Assembly: GCF_014269205.2 (NCBI RefSeq)
Contig: NZ_JABWRY020000002.1
Span: forward strand, 89,501 to 153,500
Reading direction: 5' to 3'
Origin: Pseudomonas kermanshahensis
Lineage (GTDB): Bacteria > Pseudomonadota > Gammaproteobacteria > Pseudomonadales > Pseudomonadaceae
Length of the DNA: 64,000 nt
Every line of letters begins with the position of its first letter. The stretch's first letter is position 1. Of this stretch, positions 45,439 through 54,799 are shown piece after piece. The position numbers were made by a program, and so were the translations under genes. The notes under the pieces were generated by a model. The model worked only from the letters and a program-made list of their open reading frames with translations. It made no database searches and was not told the DNA's origin.

Positions 45439-45466
45439 CTTCGCGGGGCAAGCCCGCTCCCACAAG
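45439..45466. repeat. Single REP element
   Basis: One REP copy (TTCGCGGGGCAAGCCCGCTC, then CCACAAGG) between the convergent ends of qorA and tsaC, without an inverted partner. Confidence 0.8.
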
Positions 45467-45489
45467 GAGGTGTATTGGCGCTTGGCAAT

Positions 45490-46047
45490 TTAGCCCGGCC
45501 GAACGACTTCGCCCGTCGCCAGGTTGCGAATCACACTTGGGTTCTTCCGCCCGCCCAACGCCCCGCCCAGTACCAGGTCCAGCTGGCCATGGAAGTACTG
45601 CTCCACCCGCAAGCGGCTCTTCGCCGCCGGGCGACCGCCGGGGTTGCACGAGGTGGAAATCAGCGGCCCGACCAGCGCGCACAGCTCACGCACCTGCGGG
45701 TGGTCACTGACCCGCAGCGCCACCGTGTCGTGCTGGCCGGTCACCCACTCCGGCAACAGGTCCTGGTGCGGCACCAGCCAGGTGTTCGGGCCTGGCCAGG
45801 TGCTGCCCATGCGGTCAATCCAGTCCTCGGGGAAATCCTCGAACAAAAAGTCGAACTGGCGGATATTGTCGGCGATCAGGATCAAGCCTTTATCCACAGG
45901 CCGCGACTTGAGCGCCAGCAGGCGATACACCGCGTCCTCGTTCCACGGGTCACAGCCCAGGCCCCAGACCGCTTCCGTCGGGTAGGCGATAACCGCGCCC
46001 GCCCGGATCTCACGTGCGGCTTGTTGCACACGAAAACTGCTCACCAT
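45490..46047 (-). CDS. tsaC: Threonylcarbamoyl-AMP synthase
   Basis: Makes threonylcarbamoyl-adenylate from threonine, bicarbonate and ATP for the universal t6A37 tRNA modification. The 185-residue protein matches the YrdC/TsaC family: [18 protein letters not shown] and [11 protein letters not shown] are conserved signatures. It is 42 nt downstream of dprA on the same strand, a common arrangement. Confidence 0.96.
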   Translation of the reverse strand: MVSSFRVQQAAREIRAGAVIAYPTEAVWGLGCDPWNEDAVYRLLALKSRPVDKGLILIADNIRQFDFLFEDFPEDWIDRMGSTWPGPNTWLVPHQDLLPEWVTGQHDTVALRVSDHPQVRELCALVGPLISTSCNPGGRPAAKSRLRVEQYFHGQLDLVLGGALGGRKNPSVIRNLATGEVVRPG

Positions 46048-46089
46048 TGCTGTCTCTCCGCCTATATACCTTGCTTGTGAGCAGTGTAC

Positions 46090-47187
46090 TTAGCCAACGC
46101 GGGCAAACCAACGCCCGGCTTCATTGCTGACCCGCCCTTCAAGCTCCAGTTCGGTGAGCTGCGCCATCACCTGAGCCAACGTCAGTTCGCTGCAGTGGGC
46201 CAGGCTCTCGGTAGTCTGTGGCGCGGCATGCAGCAAGGCGAGCAGGGGGTGATCACGCTGTTCAACAATGGCCGGGGGCAAGTTCTGCCAGCCCTGCAGG
46301 CTTTCCAGAATCTGTTCCACGCTCTCCACCAGCAGCGCACCGTCGCGAATCAACTGGTGGCAGCCTTTGGCCCCCGGGTGGTGGATGGAGCCTGGGATGG
46401 CATACACCTCGCGGCCCTGCTCAGCCGCCAAGCGCGCCGTGATCAACGAGCCACTGGCCAAGCTCGCCTCCACAACCAATACGCCCAGCGACAAGCCACT
46501 GATGATGCGATTACGCCGCGGAAAATTGCCCGGCAGCGGGCCGGCATCCAGCGGGTACTCGGAAACCAGCGCGCTGCCGCTGTCGATCATCGCTTGGGCA
46601 AGCTCGCGATGGCGCTGTGGATAAAGTTTTTGCAGCCCCGTCCCGAGCACCCCAATTGTGCCGCCCCCGGCCTGCAACGCTGCCCGATGAGCGGCACCAT
46701 CGATACCCAGTGCCAGGCCGCTGGTAATGGTGAAACCCGTCTGCGCCAAGTAGCGAGAAAATGCCCGGGCAGTGTCGAGCGCGGGCGGTGAAGCACGCCT
46801 GCTGCCCACAATTGCCAACTGTGGCCTTTCCAGTAATGCGGGGTCGCCAGCGACGAAAAGCAACGGCGGCGGGTCGTCGGTTTCGGCCAGCAGAGCAGGG
46901 TAGCCAGGGCTGTCCCACATCAGTAAATGCTGGCCCGGGCGCTCTAACCAGGCCATTGCAGCCAGTGCACCGTCACGCACTTCGGCGCTTCTTCGGGCTT
47001 CGATGCTGGCTTGCGGAATGCCCAGTGCGCGCCAGGCTGCGGCCGGCGCACTCAGCGCCGAAGACGCGCTGCCAAAAGCTTTCAGCAGGCTGTGAAAGCG
47101 GCGTAACCCTGTGTCCGGCAGGCGGTGCAGGCGCAACCTCGCCTCCAGTTCGGCAGGCGCGCAAGGCGACGAATGGTGGGTCAACAT
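46090..47187 (-). CDS. dprA: DNA-protecting protein DprA
   Basis: Binds incoming single-stranded DNA and loads RecA during natural transformation. The 365-residue protein has an N-terminal SAM-like region (about 15-80), the Rossmann core with IVGSRRASPPAL, SGLALGIDGAAH and GNFPRRNRIISGLS, and a C-terminal winged-helix DML1-like region. I use the ATG at 47187, 8 nt after AAGGA; frames starting at 47196 or 47217 are possible. Confidence 0.95.
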   Translation of the reverse strand: MLTHHSSPCAPAELEARLRLHRLPDTGLRRFHSLLKAFGSASSALSAPAAAWRALGIPQASIEARRSAEVRDGALAAMAWLERPGQHLLMWDSPGYPALLAETDDPPPLLFVAGDPALLERPQLAIVGSRRASPPALDTARAFSRYLAQTGFTITSGLALGIDGAAHRAALQAGGGTIGVLGTGLQKLYPQRHRELAQAMIDSGSALVSEYPLDAGPLPGNFPRRNRIISGLSLGVLVVEASLASGSLITARLAAEQGREVYAIPGSIHHPGAKGCHQLIRDGALLVESVEQILESLQGWQNLPPAIVEQRDHPLLALLHAAPQTTESLAHCSELTLAQVMAQLTELELEGRVSNEAGRWFARVG

Positions 47188-47394
47188 GAGGATCATCCTT
47201 GATCGAAACGGGGCCATCGACGTGGCACAACCTGTGGATAACTGTGTTGATAACGCTTTGACAACCTGTCCATCAAATGGGTGATAAGCCGTCCGTTTAA
47301 ACCCTAGCCGAGCTTTGCCAGGTGCCGAATGCCCCGATTACCTTTATTATGTGTGCTCAGTTTTCAACCGAACGCACAGTGACTGCCCGACCTT
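47188..47394. promoter_or_regulatory. dprA-def divergent promoter region with DnaA box
   Basis: A 207-bp gap between divergent dprA and def. It contains an exact DnaA box TGTGGATAA (47233-47241), followed at once by a near-match TGTTGATAA (47244-47252). No other gene is visible. Promoters for both operons must lie here. Confidence 0.6.
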
Positions 47395-47901
47395 ATGGCC
47401 ATCTTGAACATTCTCGAATTCCCGGACCCGCGCCTGCGCACCCTCGCCAAACCGGTGACGGTGTTCGACGACGCCCTGAGCCAGCTGATCGACGACATGT
47501 TTGAAACCATGTATGAAGCGCCTGGCATCGGCCTGGCTGCGACTCAGGTCAACGTCCACAAGCAAGTGGTGGTGATGGACTTGAGCGAAGACCGCAGCGA
47601 ACCGCGGGTCTTCATCAACCCCGTCGTCGAAGAACTGACCCACGACATGGGCCAGTACCAGGAAGGTTGCCTGTCGGTGCCTGGCTTCTACGAAAACGTC
47701 GACCGCCCCCTGCGGGTGCGCGTCAAAGCCCAGGACCGCGACGGCAAGCCGTTTGAGCTCGAAGCCGAAGGCCTGCTGGCCGTGTGCGTGCAGCACGAGT
47801 TCGATCACCTCAACGGCAAGCTGTTCGTCGATTACCTGTCCACGCTCAAACGCGACCGGATCAAGAAGAAACTGGAAAAGCAGCACCGCCAGCAAGCCTG
47901 A
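47395..47901 (+). CDS. def: Peptide deformylase
   Basis: Removes the formyl group from nascent proteins. The 168-residue metalloprotease has the three family motifs: [16 protein letters not shown] and QHEFDHLNG (metal-binding histidines and cysteine). A strong terminator follows, so most transcription of fmt may start anew. Confidence 0.97.
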   Translation: MAILNILEFPDPRLRTLAKPVTVFDDALSQLIDDMFETMYEAPGIGLAATQVNVHKQVVVMDLSEDRSEPRVFINPVVEELTHDMGQYQEGCLSVPGFYENVDRPLRVRVKAQDRDGKPFELEAEGLLAVCVQHEFDHLNGKLFVDYLSTLKRDRIKKKLEKQHRQQA

Positions 47902-47915
47902 TCCCCACCTTCCAG

Positions 47916-47947
47916 AAGGCTTGCTCCGGCAAGCCTTTTTCTTTTTT
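47916..47947 (+). terminator. Rho-independent terminator after def
   Basis: AAGGCTTGC (47916-47924) pairs perfectly with GCAAGCCTT (47929-47937) across a 4-nt loop, followed by a T-rich tract to 47947. It lies between def and fmt, which are usually co-transcribed, so it may act as an attenuator. Confidence 0.85.
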
Positions 47948-47961
47948 GCAGCGAGAACTCC

Positions 47962-48894
47962 ATGCGCATCGTCTTCGCAGGCACTCCAGAGTTTGCCGCC
48001 GAACACCTCAAGGCACTGCTCGACAGCCCCTATGAGATCGTGGCCGTCTACACCCAGCCGGACCGCCCAGCCGGGCGTGGCCAGAAGCTCATGCCGAGCG
48101 CGGTCAAAGCACTGGCCGTGGCCCACGACATCCCGGTGCTGCAGCCGCCAACCCTGCGCAATGCCGATGCCCAGGCGGAACTCGCCGCGCTCAAGCCCGA
48201 CCTGATGGTGGTGGTCGCCTACGGCCTTATCCTGCCCCAGGCCGTGCTGGATATTCCGCGCCTTGGTTGCATCAACAGCCACGCCTCCTTGCTGCCACGC
48301 TGGCGCGGTGCGGCGCCGATCCAGCGCGCCGTGGAAGCCGGCGATGCTGAGAGCGGCGTGACCGTGATGCGCATGGAAGCGGGCCTGGACACCGGCCCGA
48401 TGCTGCTCAAGGTGGTCACCCCGATCAGCGCTGAAGACACCGGCGGCACCCTGCATGACCGCCTCGCCGAAATGGGCCCGCCTGCGGTGATTCAGGCCAT
48501 TGCTGGCCTTGCCGACGGCTCGCTGCAGGGTGAAGCCCAGGATGACGCCCTGGCCACCTATGCCCACAAGCTGAACAAAGACGAAGCACGCATTGACTGG
48601 CGCCGCCCGGCCGTGGAGCTGGAGCGCCTGGTGCGTGCTTTCAACCCGTGGCCGGTGTGCCACAGCACCCTGGACGGCGAAAGCGTGAAGGTGCTGGCTG
48701 CCACGTTGTCCACAGGCAACGGCGCCCCTGGCGAGATCCTGTCTGCCAGCAAGGACGGCCTGGTAGTCGCCTGCGGTGACCAGGCACTGAGCCTGACCCG
48801 CCTGCAACTGCCCGGCGGCAAGGCACTGAACTTCAGCGACTTGTTCAACAGCCGCCGCGAGAAATTCGCCAACGGCAAGGTGCTCGGCCAATGA
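47962..48894 (+). CDS. fmt: Methionyl-tRNA formyltransferase
   Basis: Formylates initiator Met-tRNA using 10-formyl-THF. The 310-residue protein begins [16 protein letters not shown] and contains the catalytic-site segment [17 protein letters not shown] and a C-terminal tRNA-binding domain. rsmB overlaps its stop by 4 nt. Confidence 0.97.
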   Translation: MRIVFAGTPEFAAEHLKALLDSPYEIVAVYTQPDRPAGRGQKLMPSAVKALAVAHDIPVLQPPTLRNADAQAELAALKPDLMVVVAYGLILPQAVLDIPRLGCINSHASLLPRWRGAAPIQRAVEAGDAESGVTVMRMEAGLDTGPMLLKVVTPISAEDTGGTLHDRLAEMGPPAVIQAIAGLADGSLQGEAQDDALATYAHKLNKDEARIDWRRPAVELERLVRAFNPWPVCHSTLDGESVKVLAATLSTGNGAPGEILSASKDGLVVACGDQALSLTRLQLPGGKALNFSDLFNSRREKFANGKVLGQ

Positions 48895-50201
48895 ACCCTC
48901 GCCTGGCCGCCGCCCGTGCCTTGGCCGCTGTGCTCAGCGGCAAGGCTTCGCTGAACAGCTCGTTGCCGGCACAACTGGACAAGGTCGACGAACGCGACCG
49001 GGGCCTGACCCAAGACCTGGCCTTCGGCACCGCCCGCTGGCAGCCGCGCCTCGACCTGCTCGCTGCGCAGTTGCTGCAGAAGCCGTTCAAAGCGGCCGAT
49101 GCCGATGTGCAGGCCTTGATGCTGGTCGGCCTGTACCAGCTGTTCTACACGCGCATTCCGGCGCACGCCGCCATCGGCGAAACCGTGGGTTGCGCCGACA
49201 AGCTGAAAAAGCCGTGGGCCAAAGGCCTGCTCAACGCCGTGCTGCGCCGCGCGCAGCGTGAAGGCGAAGCGCTGCTCGCTGGCATGGAGCGCGACCCGGT
49301 GGTGCGCACTGCCCACCCGCGCTGGCTGCAGAAATCGCTGAAGGCCTTCTGGCCCGAGCAATGGGAAGCCATCTGCGCCGCCAACAACGCCCACCCGCCG
49401 ATGATTTTGCGGGTCAACCGCCGCCACCACAGCCGCGATGCCTACCTGGCCTTGCTGGCTGAGGCCGGCGTGGGCGCCAGCGCCTGCCAGTACAGCCGTG
49501 ACGGCATCGTGCTGAATGAGCCCTGCGATGTGCGCAGCCTGCCTGGCTTTGCCGAAGGCTGGGTGAGCGTGCAGGACGAAGCCGCGCAGCTGTCCGCCGA
49601 CCTGCTCGAACTGGCCCCCGGCCAACGCGTGCTCGACGCCTGCTGTGCCCCGGGCGGCAAGACTTGCCACTTGCTCGAAGCCGAAGCTGGCCTGGCGCAG
49701 GTGGTGGCCATCGACCTGGAAGCCAAGCGCCTGACCCGCGTGCGCGAGAACCTCGATCGCCTGCAACTGGACGCCGAGCTGATCGCCTGCGATGCCCGCG
49801 ACACCGCCAGCTGGTGGGACGGCAAAACGTTCCAGCGCATCCTGCTCGACGCCCCGTGCTCGGCCACCGGTGTAATCCGCCGCCACCCGGACATCAAACT
49901 GACCCGTCAGGCCGACGACATTCCGGCCCTGGCCATGTTGCAGGGCGAGCTGCTCGATGCCCTGTGGCCAACCCTGGAAGTGGGCGGCATGCTGCTTTAC
50001 GCCACCTGCTCGAGCTTGCCGACCGAGAACACCGAGGTGATCGACGCCTTCCTCGCCCGCACCCCGGGCGCCCGTGAGTTGGACCTGGCCACCGAGGCCG
50101 GCCTGCGCCAGCCACATGGCCGCCAGTTGCTGGCCCAGGAAGGCGGCCACGACGGGTTCTACTATGCCAAGCTGATCAAGATCGCCGCGTCACGCGGATA
50201 A
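48891..50201 (+). CDS. rsmB: 16S rRNA (cytosine-967-C5)-methyltransferase
   Basis: Methylates C967 of 16S rRNA using SAM. The 436-residue protein has an N-terminal NusB-like RNA-binding domain, the SAM-binding [16 protein letters not shown], the conserved [17 protein letters not shown] with one cysteine and the catalytic [13 protein letters not shown] overlap with fmt indicates coupled translation. Confidence 0.97.
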   Translation: MNPRLAAARALAAVLSGKASLNSSLPAQLDKVDERDRGLTQDLAFGTARWQPRLDLLAAQLLQKPFKAADADVQALMLVGLYQLFYTRIPAHAAIGETVGCADKLKKPWAKGLLNAVLRRAQREGEALLAGMERDPVVRTAHPRWLQKSLKAFWPEQWEAICAANNAHPPMILRVNRRHHSRDAYLALLAEAGVGASACQYSRDGIVLNEPCDVRSLPGFAEGWVSVQDEAAQLSADLLELAPGQRVLDACCAPGGKTCHLLEAEAGLAQVVAIDLEAKRLTRVRENLDRLQLDAELIACDARDTASWWDGKTFQRILLDAPCSATGVIRRHPDIKLTRQADDIPALAMLQGELLDALWPTLEVGGMLLYATCSSLPTENTEVIDAFLARTPGARELDLATEAGLRQPHGRQLLAQEGGHDGFYYAKLIKIAASRG

Positions 50202-50224
50202 GCACAACGGTTAGGGAGTAGCGG

Positions 50225-51598
50225 ATGAAGATCATCATCCTCGGCGCGGGGCAGGTGGGCGGTACGCTGGCAGAACACCTGGCCAGCGAGGCCAACGACA
50301 TTACCGTGGTCGACACCGACGGCGAGCGCCTGCGCGACCTCGGCGACCGCCTGGACATCCGCACGGTGCAAGGCCGCGGCTCGCTGCCGACGGTGCTGCG
50401 CCAGGCCGGTGCCGACGACGCCGACATGCTGGTGGCGGTGACCAACAGCGACGAGACCAACATGGTGGCCTGCCAGGTCGCCTACTCGTTGTTCCACACC
50501 CCGACCAAGATCGCCCGGGTACGGGAGTCGGCCTACCTCACCCGCGAAGAGCTGTTCCACAACGACCACATCCCGGTCGATGTGCTGATCAGCCCCGAGC
50601 AGGTGGTGACCAACTACATCAAGCGCCTGATCGAGCACCCAGGTTCACTGCAGGTAATCGACTTCGCCGAAGGCAAGGCGCAACTGGTGGCGGTCAAGGC
50701 GTACTACGGCGGCCCGCTGGTGGGCCAGCAGTTGCGCCAGATCCGTGCGCACATGCCCAACGTCGACACCCGTGTGGCGGCGATCTTCCGCCGTGACCGG
50801 CCGATCACCCCACGCGGCGACACCGTGATCGAGGCCGATGACGAAGTGTTCTTCATCGCTGCGAAAAAAGACATCCGCGCCGTGATGGGCGAGCTGCGAC
50901 GCATCGACGAGACCAACAAGCGCGTGGTCATCGCCGGTGGCGGGCAGATTGGCGAGCGCTTGGCCGAGGCCATCGAAAGTCGCTATCAGGTGAAGATCAT
51001 CGAGATGAACCCGGCCCGCTGCCGCCACCTCTCCGACACCCTGGAAAGCACCGTGGTGCTGCAGGGCAGTGCGTCAGACAAGGACCTGATGCTCGAAGAG
51101 AACATCGCCGACGCCGACATCTTCCTGGCCCTGACCAACGACGACGAGGCCAACATCATGTCGTCGCTGCTGGCCAAGCGCCTGGGTGCGCGCAAGGTGA
51201 TGACCATCATCAACAACCCGGCCTATGTGGACCTGGTGCAGGGCGGCGAGATCGACATCGCCATCAGCCCACAGTTGGCCACCATTGGTACCTTGCTGGC
51301 CCACGTGCGGCGTGGCGATATCGTCAGCGTGCACTCACTGCGCCGCGGCGCGGCCGAGGCCATCGAAGCCGTGGCGCATGGCGATTCGAAGTCGAGCAAA
51401 GTGGTCGGCAAGGCCATCGAAGACATCGCCCTGCCGCCAGGCACCACCATTGGCGCGATCATTCGTGACGAAGAGGTGATGATTGCCCACGACGACACAG
51501 TGATCGAATCGGGTGACCATGTGATTCTGTTCGTTGTGGATAAAAAGCACATTCGGGATGTGGAGAAGCTGTTCCACGTCGGCTTGAGTTTCTTCTAG
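50225..51598 (+). CDS. trkA: Trk system potassium-uptake regulator TrkA
   Basis: A 457-residue peripheral membrane protein that binds NAD(H) and gates TrkH/TrkG potassium uptake. It consists of two tandem RCK units, each with a Rossmann fold ([13 protein letters not shown] at the start; [13 protein letters not shown] near residue 240) and a RCK-C domain. The cognate membrane subunit is not in the window. Confidence 0.97.
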   Translation: MKIIILGAGQVGGTLAEHLASEANDITVVDTDGERLRDLGDRLDIRTVQGRGSLPTVLRQAGADDADMLVAVTNSDETNMVACQVAYSLFHTPTKIARVRESAYLTREELFHNDHIPVDVLISPEQVVTNYIKRLIEHPGSLQVIDFAEGKAQLVAVKAYYGGPLVGQQLRQIRAHMPNVDTRVAAIFRRDRPITPRGDTVIEADDEVFFIAAKKDIRAVMGELRRIDETNKRVVIAGGGQIGERLAEAIESRYQVKIIEMNPARCRHLSDTLESTVVLQGSASDKDLMLEENIADADIFLALTNDDEANIMSSLLAKRLGARKVMTIINNPAYVDLVQGGEIDIAISPQLATIGTLLAHVRRGDIVSVHSLRRGAAEAIEAVAHGDSKSSKVVGKAIEDIALPPGTTIGAIIRDEEVMIAHDDTVIESGDHVILFVVDKKHIRDVEKLFHVGLSFF

Positions 51599-51609
51599 GA
51601 GAAGAGGGC

Positions 51610-51918
51610 ATGCGCGAATCGCTGGAAAAGATGCTGGCCAAGGGTGTGGATAACCCGCTGTTGAGGTTCGGCCTTGGCAAGGCCTGGCTGGACGAGGGCA
51701 ATGGCGCTGAGGCGGCGGTGCACCTGGCGCGTTGCGTGGAACAGGACCCGAAGTATTCGGCAGCGTGGAAGTTGCTGGGTAAGGCGTATCAGTTGCAGGG
51801 GGATTTGGCGGCGGCGCGCAAGGCCTGGGAGGACGGGATCGTGGCGGCGCAGGCCCATGGGGATAAGCAGGCCGAGAAAGAGATGACTGTATTTCTCAAG
51901 AAGTTGAATAAAGTCTGA
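51610..51918 (+). CDS. Tetratricopeptide-repeat protein
   Basis: A 102-residue protein consisting of about two TPR units (for example LLRFGLGKAWLDEGNGAEAAVHLARC and YSAAWKLLGKAYQLQGDLAAARKAW). TPRs mediate protein binding; the partner is unknown. It is 11 nt after trkA and probably the last gene of the def-fmt-rsmB-trkA unit. GGAGAAGAGG precedes the ATG. Confidence 0.85.
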   Translation: MRESLEKMLAKGVDNPLLRFGLGKAWLDEGNGAEAAVHLARCVEQDPKYSAAWKLLGKAYQLQGDLAAARKAWEDGIVAAQAHGDKQAEKEMTVFLKKLNKV

Positions 51919-51924
51919 GATTGC

Positions 51925-52280
51925 CGGGGCTGCTTTGCAGCCCATTCGCGGGGCAAGCCCGCTCCCACAAGTCCTGCGCAGCCTGAGGGTCACTCTATAC
52001 CTTGTGGGAGCGGGCTTGCCCCGCGAATGGGCTGGCCATCTCCCACAAGTCCTGCGCAACCTGAGGGTCACTCTGTACCTTGTGGGAGCGGGCTTGCCCC
52101 GCGAATGGGCTGGCCATCTCCCACAAGTCCTGCGCAACCTGAGGGTCACTCTGTACCTTGTGGGAGCGGGCTTGCCCCGCGAATGGGCTGGCCATCTCCC
52201 ACAAGTCCTGCACAACCTGAGGGTCACTCTGTACCTTGTGGGAGCGGGCTTGCCCCGCGAATGGGGCGCAAAGCGCCCCC
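51925..52280. repeat. Four-copy 78-bp tandem array of REP-containing units
   Basis: Landmark CCCACAAGTCC recurs at 51964, 52042, 52120 and 52198, exactly 78 bp apart. Each unit holds an 8-bp inverted repeat (CCCACAAG / CTTGTGGG) and one REP core (GTGGGAGCGGGCTTGCCCCG). Copies differ by only one or two bases over this stretch. The outer sequences GGGGCTGC at the left and GCGCCCC at the right are the remains of an ordinary REP pair. It fills the whole gap between convergent gene ends. Long open frames across it are artefacts of the 78-bp (26-codon) period. Confidence 0.95.
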
Positions 52281-52287
52281 AACTATC

Positions 52288-53175
52288 TCAATACCAACGC
52301 GGCTCACCCGCCGGGCGCTTCTTGAAGCGCTTCATGCTCCACATGTACTGGCTCGGATACTCACGCACATACCGCTCGACCACCTGGCTCATGGCCGCCG
52401 CCGACTCGGTCACATCCGTGCTGTACATCGCCTCCGGCGCCGCTTCCAGAATCACCCGGAACCCAGACCCATCCGGCAGCCGCAACGCATGCAGGAACAC
52501 ACCCACCGCCTTGCCACCGGCCAGCATGTTCGGCACGAACTTGCTGGTCAGCGCCTGGGTGCCCAGGAACGGCACGAACACACCCGCCGACTCAGCAGGT
52601 TCCGGGTCCGCCGGAATGCCCACCTGGCCCCCGCGGCGCACTTCCTTGATCACGCTGAGGATGCCTTCCTTGGTCGAAGGCGCCACGCGGTTACCCATCT
52701 GCACTCGCTGTTCACGCAACAAATCATCCACAGCTTTGAGCTTTGGCGGGCGGTAGAAGATGATCGGTTTGCACTGGTTGCAATAGAAGTGGTTCAACAC
52801 TTCCCAGTTACCCAGGTGGCTGGTGATGCCCACCACGCCCTTGCCCGAGGCCAGGGCCTGCTCCAGCACTTCCAGGCCGTGCACTTCCTTGACCAGTTCC
52901 AGCGAACGCTGCGGTGGCCAGATCCAGGCACAAGCGCTTTCGACAAAGGATTTGCCGATGTCTCTCAGCGCACGGCCGACCAGTTGCTCACGTTCGGCCG
53001 GGTCCATCTCCGGGAAACACTTGGCGAGGTTGATACGCACCACGTTGCGCGACCCGTTCGGGACCTTCCACATCAGCCAGCCGATACCGGCGCCGACGCG
53101 CTGCACAGCGCCCCAGGGCAACTTGGCGAACAGTCGAAGCACCCCGACCATCAGGGCGCCCTTGAACTTTTCCAC
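52288..53175 (-). CDS. lpxL: Lipid A lauroyl/myristoyl acyltransferase (LpxL/HtrB family)
   Basis: An inner-membrane acyltransferase of 295 residues that adds a secondary acyl chain to lipid A. The family motif HLGNWE (histidine-x4-glutamate) is present, as are FYRPPK and a conserved GQVGIPADPE-type segment. The start is a GTG at 53175 with AAGGAA upstream. The exact acyl specificity cannot be inferred. The gene precedes the REP array and shares a divergent/convergent neighbourhood with tag. Confidence 0.9.
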   Translation of the reverse strand: MEKFKGALMVGVLRLFAKLPWGAVQRVGAGIGWLMWKVPNGSRNVVRINLAKCFPEMDPAEREQLVGRALRDIGKSFVESACAWIWPPQRSLELVKEVHGLEVLEQALASGKGVVGITSHLGNWEVLNHFYCNQCKPIIFYRPPKLKAVDDLLREQRVQMGNRVAPSTKEGILSVIKEVRRGGQVGIPADPEPAESAGVFVPFLGTQALTSKFVPNMLAGGKAVGVFLHALRLPDGSGFRVILEAAPEAMYSTDVTESAAAMSQVVERYVREYPSQYMWSMKRFKKRPAGEPRWY

Positions 53176-53216
53176 AGGCGAATTCCTTATTTCAGCAAGG
53201 CGCGCATTGTACCCCG

Positions 53217-53768
53217 TCAGCGCGCCAAGGCGGCGTAGCGATCACAATCGGTGGTGTGGTCCATGACCATACCGGTGGCCTGCATGAAGGCATAACAGAT
53301 GGTTGGGCCGACAAACGTGAAGCCGGCTTTTTGCAGGGCCTTGCTCATTGCCTTCGCTTCATCGGTAACGGCAGGCATTTCGCTTCGGTCCTTGAAATGG
53401 TTGACTTTGGGCGTGCCGCCCACAAACGACCAGAGCCACTCGGCTGGGTTATCCACAGCCAGCCAGGCCTGGGCGTTGCGCCGGGCCGCCTTGAGCTTGA
53501 GGCGGTTGCGGATGATGCCGGCGTCGAGCATCAGTGCTTCGATGCGTTCATCGCTCATCTGCGCCAACTTCACCGGGTCGAAGCCATGCATCACCTCGCG
53601 ATAACGCTCGCGTTTACGTAAAACCGTGATCCATGACAGCCCCGCCTGGAACCCTTCGAGCAAAAGCATCTCGAACAGCAACGCCGGATCACGCTGCGGT
53701 GTTCCCCATTCCTGGTCGTGGTAGGCCTGGTACAACGGATCGTCGGTACACCAAAAGCAGCGTGGCAT
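53217..53768 (-). CDS. tag: DNA-3-methyladenine glycosylase I
   Basis: Removes 3-methyladenine from DNA. The 183-residue protein has the Tag signature: MPRCFWCTDDPLYQAYHDQEWG with zinc-ligand cysteine, the substrate-pocket GLSWITVLRKRE, and the C-terminal zinc site with DHTTDC. It is divergent from glyQ, about 80 bp away. Confidence 0.96.
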   Translation of the reverse strand: MPRCFWCTDDPLYQAYHDQEWGTPQRDPALLFEMLLLEGFQAGLSWITVLRKRERYREVMHGFDPVKLAQMSDERIEALMLDAGIIRNRLKLKAARRNAQAWLAVDNPAEWLWSFVGGTPKVNHFKDRSEMPAVTDEAKAMSKALQKAGFTFVGPTICYAFMQATGMVMDHTTDCDRYAALAR

Positions 53769-53851
53769 AAGGCTCCAATGAGTAGAGGGCGAGGCGAATC
53801 AGGTTATACTCCCGCTCTTTACATCCGCATCCCCAGATACAGGTGAATTTC

Positions 53852-54799
53852 GTGAGCCAGCCTACGCCAGCCGTGCGTACCTTCCAAGACCTGATCCTCG
53901 CCCTGCAGAACTACTGGGCAGCTCAAGGTTGTGTGGTGCTTCAGCCCTACGATATGGAAGTAGGCGCCGGCACTTTCCATACCGCCACGTTCCTGCGCGC
54001 CGTCGGCCCAGAGACCTGGAACGCCGCCTACGTGCAGCCTAGCCGTCGCCCTGCCGACGGGCGGTATGGCGAAAACCCAAACCGCCTGCAGCACTACTAC
54101 CAGTTCCAGGTGGTGCTCAAGCCGAACCCGGCCAACTTCCAGGAGCTGTACCTCGGCTCGCTTAAAGCCATTGGCCTGGATCCGCTGGTCCACGATATCC
54201 GTTTCGTCGAAGACAACTGGGAATCGCCAACCCTCGGCGCCTGGGGCCTGGGCTGGGAAATCTGGCTCAACGGCATGGAGGTGACCCAGTTCACCTACTT
54301 CCAGCAAGTGGGCGGCATCGAGTGCTACCCGGTCACCGGTGAAATCACCTACGGCCTCGAACGCCTGGCCATGTACATCCAGGGTGTCGACTCGGTCTAC
54401 GACCTGGTATGGGCCGATGGCCCGTTCGGCAAGGTTACCTACGGCGACGTGTTCCACCAGAACGAAGTCGAGCAGTCGACCTACAACTTCGAACACGCCA
54501 ACGTCGAGAAACTGTTCGAGCTGTTCGACTTCTACGAAAGCGAAGCGAACCGCCTGATCAAGCTGGAGCTGCCGCTGCCGACCTACGAAATGGTCCTGAA
54601 GGCTTCGCACACCTTCAACCTGCTCGACGCCCGCCGCGCCATCTCGGTGACCGAGCGCCAGCGTTACATCCTGCGCGTACGTACCCTGGCCCGGGACGTG
54701 GCGCAAAGCTATCTGCAAGCCCGCGCACGCCTGGGCTTCCCGATGGCCACCCCTGAATTGCGTGACGAAGTGTTGGCTAAGCTGGAGGCTGCACAATGA
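53852..54799 (+). CDS. glyQ: Glycyl-tRNA synthetase alpha subunit
   Basis: Catalytic subunit of the alpha2-beta2 glycyl-tRNA synthetase. The 315-residue length is that of the family when started at the GTG at 53852 ([13 protein letters not shown]), which AGGTGA precedes; a GTG 9 nt earlier is the alternative. Conserved blocks include [21 protein letters not shown] and [19 protein letters not shown]. glyS overlaps its stop (ATGA). A TATACT at 53805-53810 is a plausible -10 box. Confidence 0.97.
   Translation: MSQPTPAVRTFQDLILALQNYWAAQGCVVLQPYDMEVGAGTFHTATFLRAVGPETWNAAYVQPSRRPADGRYGENPNRLQHYYQFQVVLKPNPANFQELYLGSLKAIGLDPLVHDIRFVEDNWESPTLGAWGLGWEIWLNGMEVTQFTYFQQVGGIECYPVTGEITYGLERLAMYIQGVDSVYDLVWADGPFGKVTYGDVFHQNEVEQSTYNFEHANVEKLFELFDFYESEANRLIKLELPLPTYEMVLKASHTFNLLDARRAISVTERQRYILRVRTLARDVAQSYLQARARLGFPMATPELRDEVLAKLEAAQ

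Noticed and set aside
47347..50150. Long minus-strand frames opposite def, fmt and rsmB
   Set aside because: Shadows of well-conserved housekeeping genes on the plus strand.
51935..52756. Long open frames with repeated 26-residue units across the REP array, on both strands
   Set aside because: They follow from the 78-bp period (a multiple of three) without stops; they extend antisense into lpxL and have no ribosome-binding sites.
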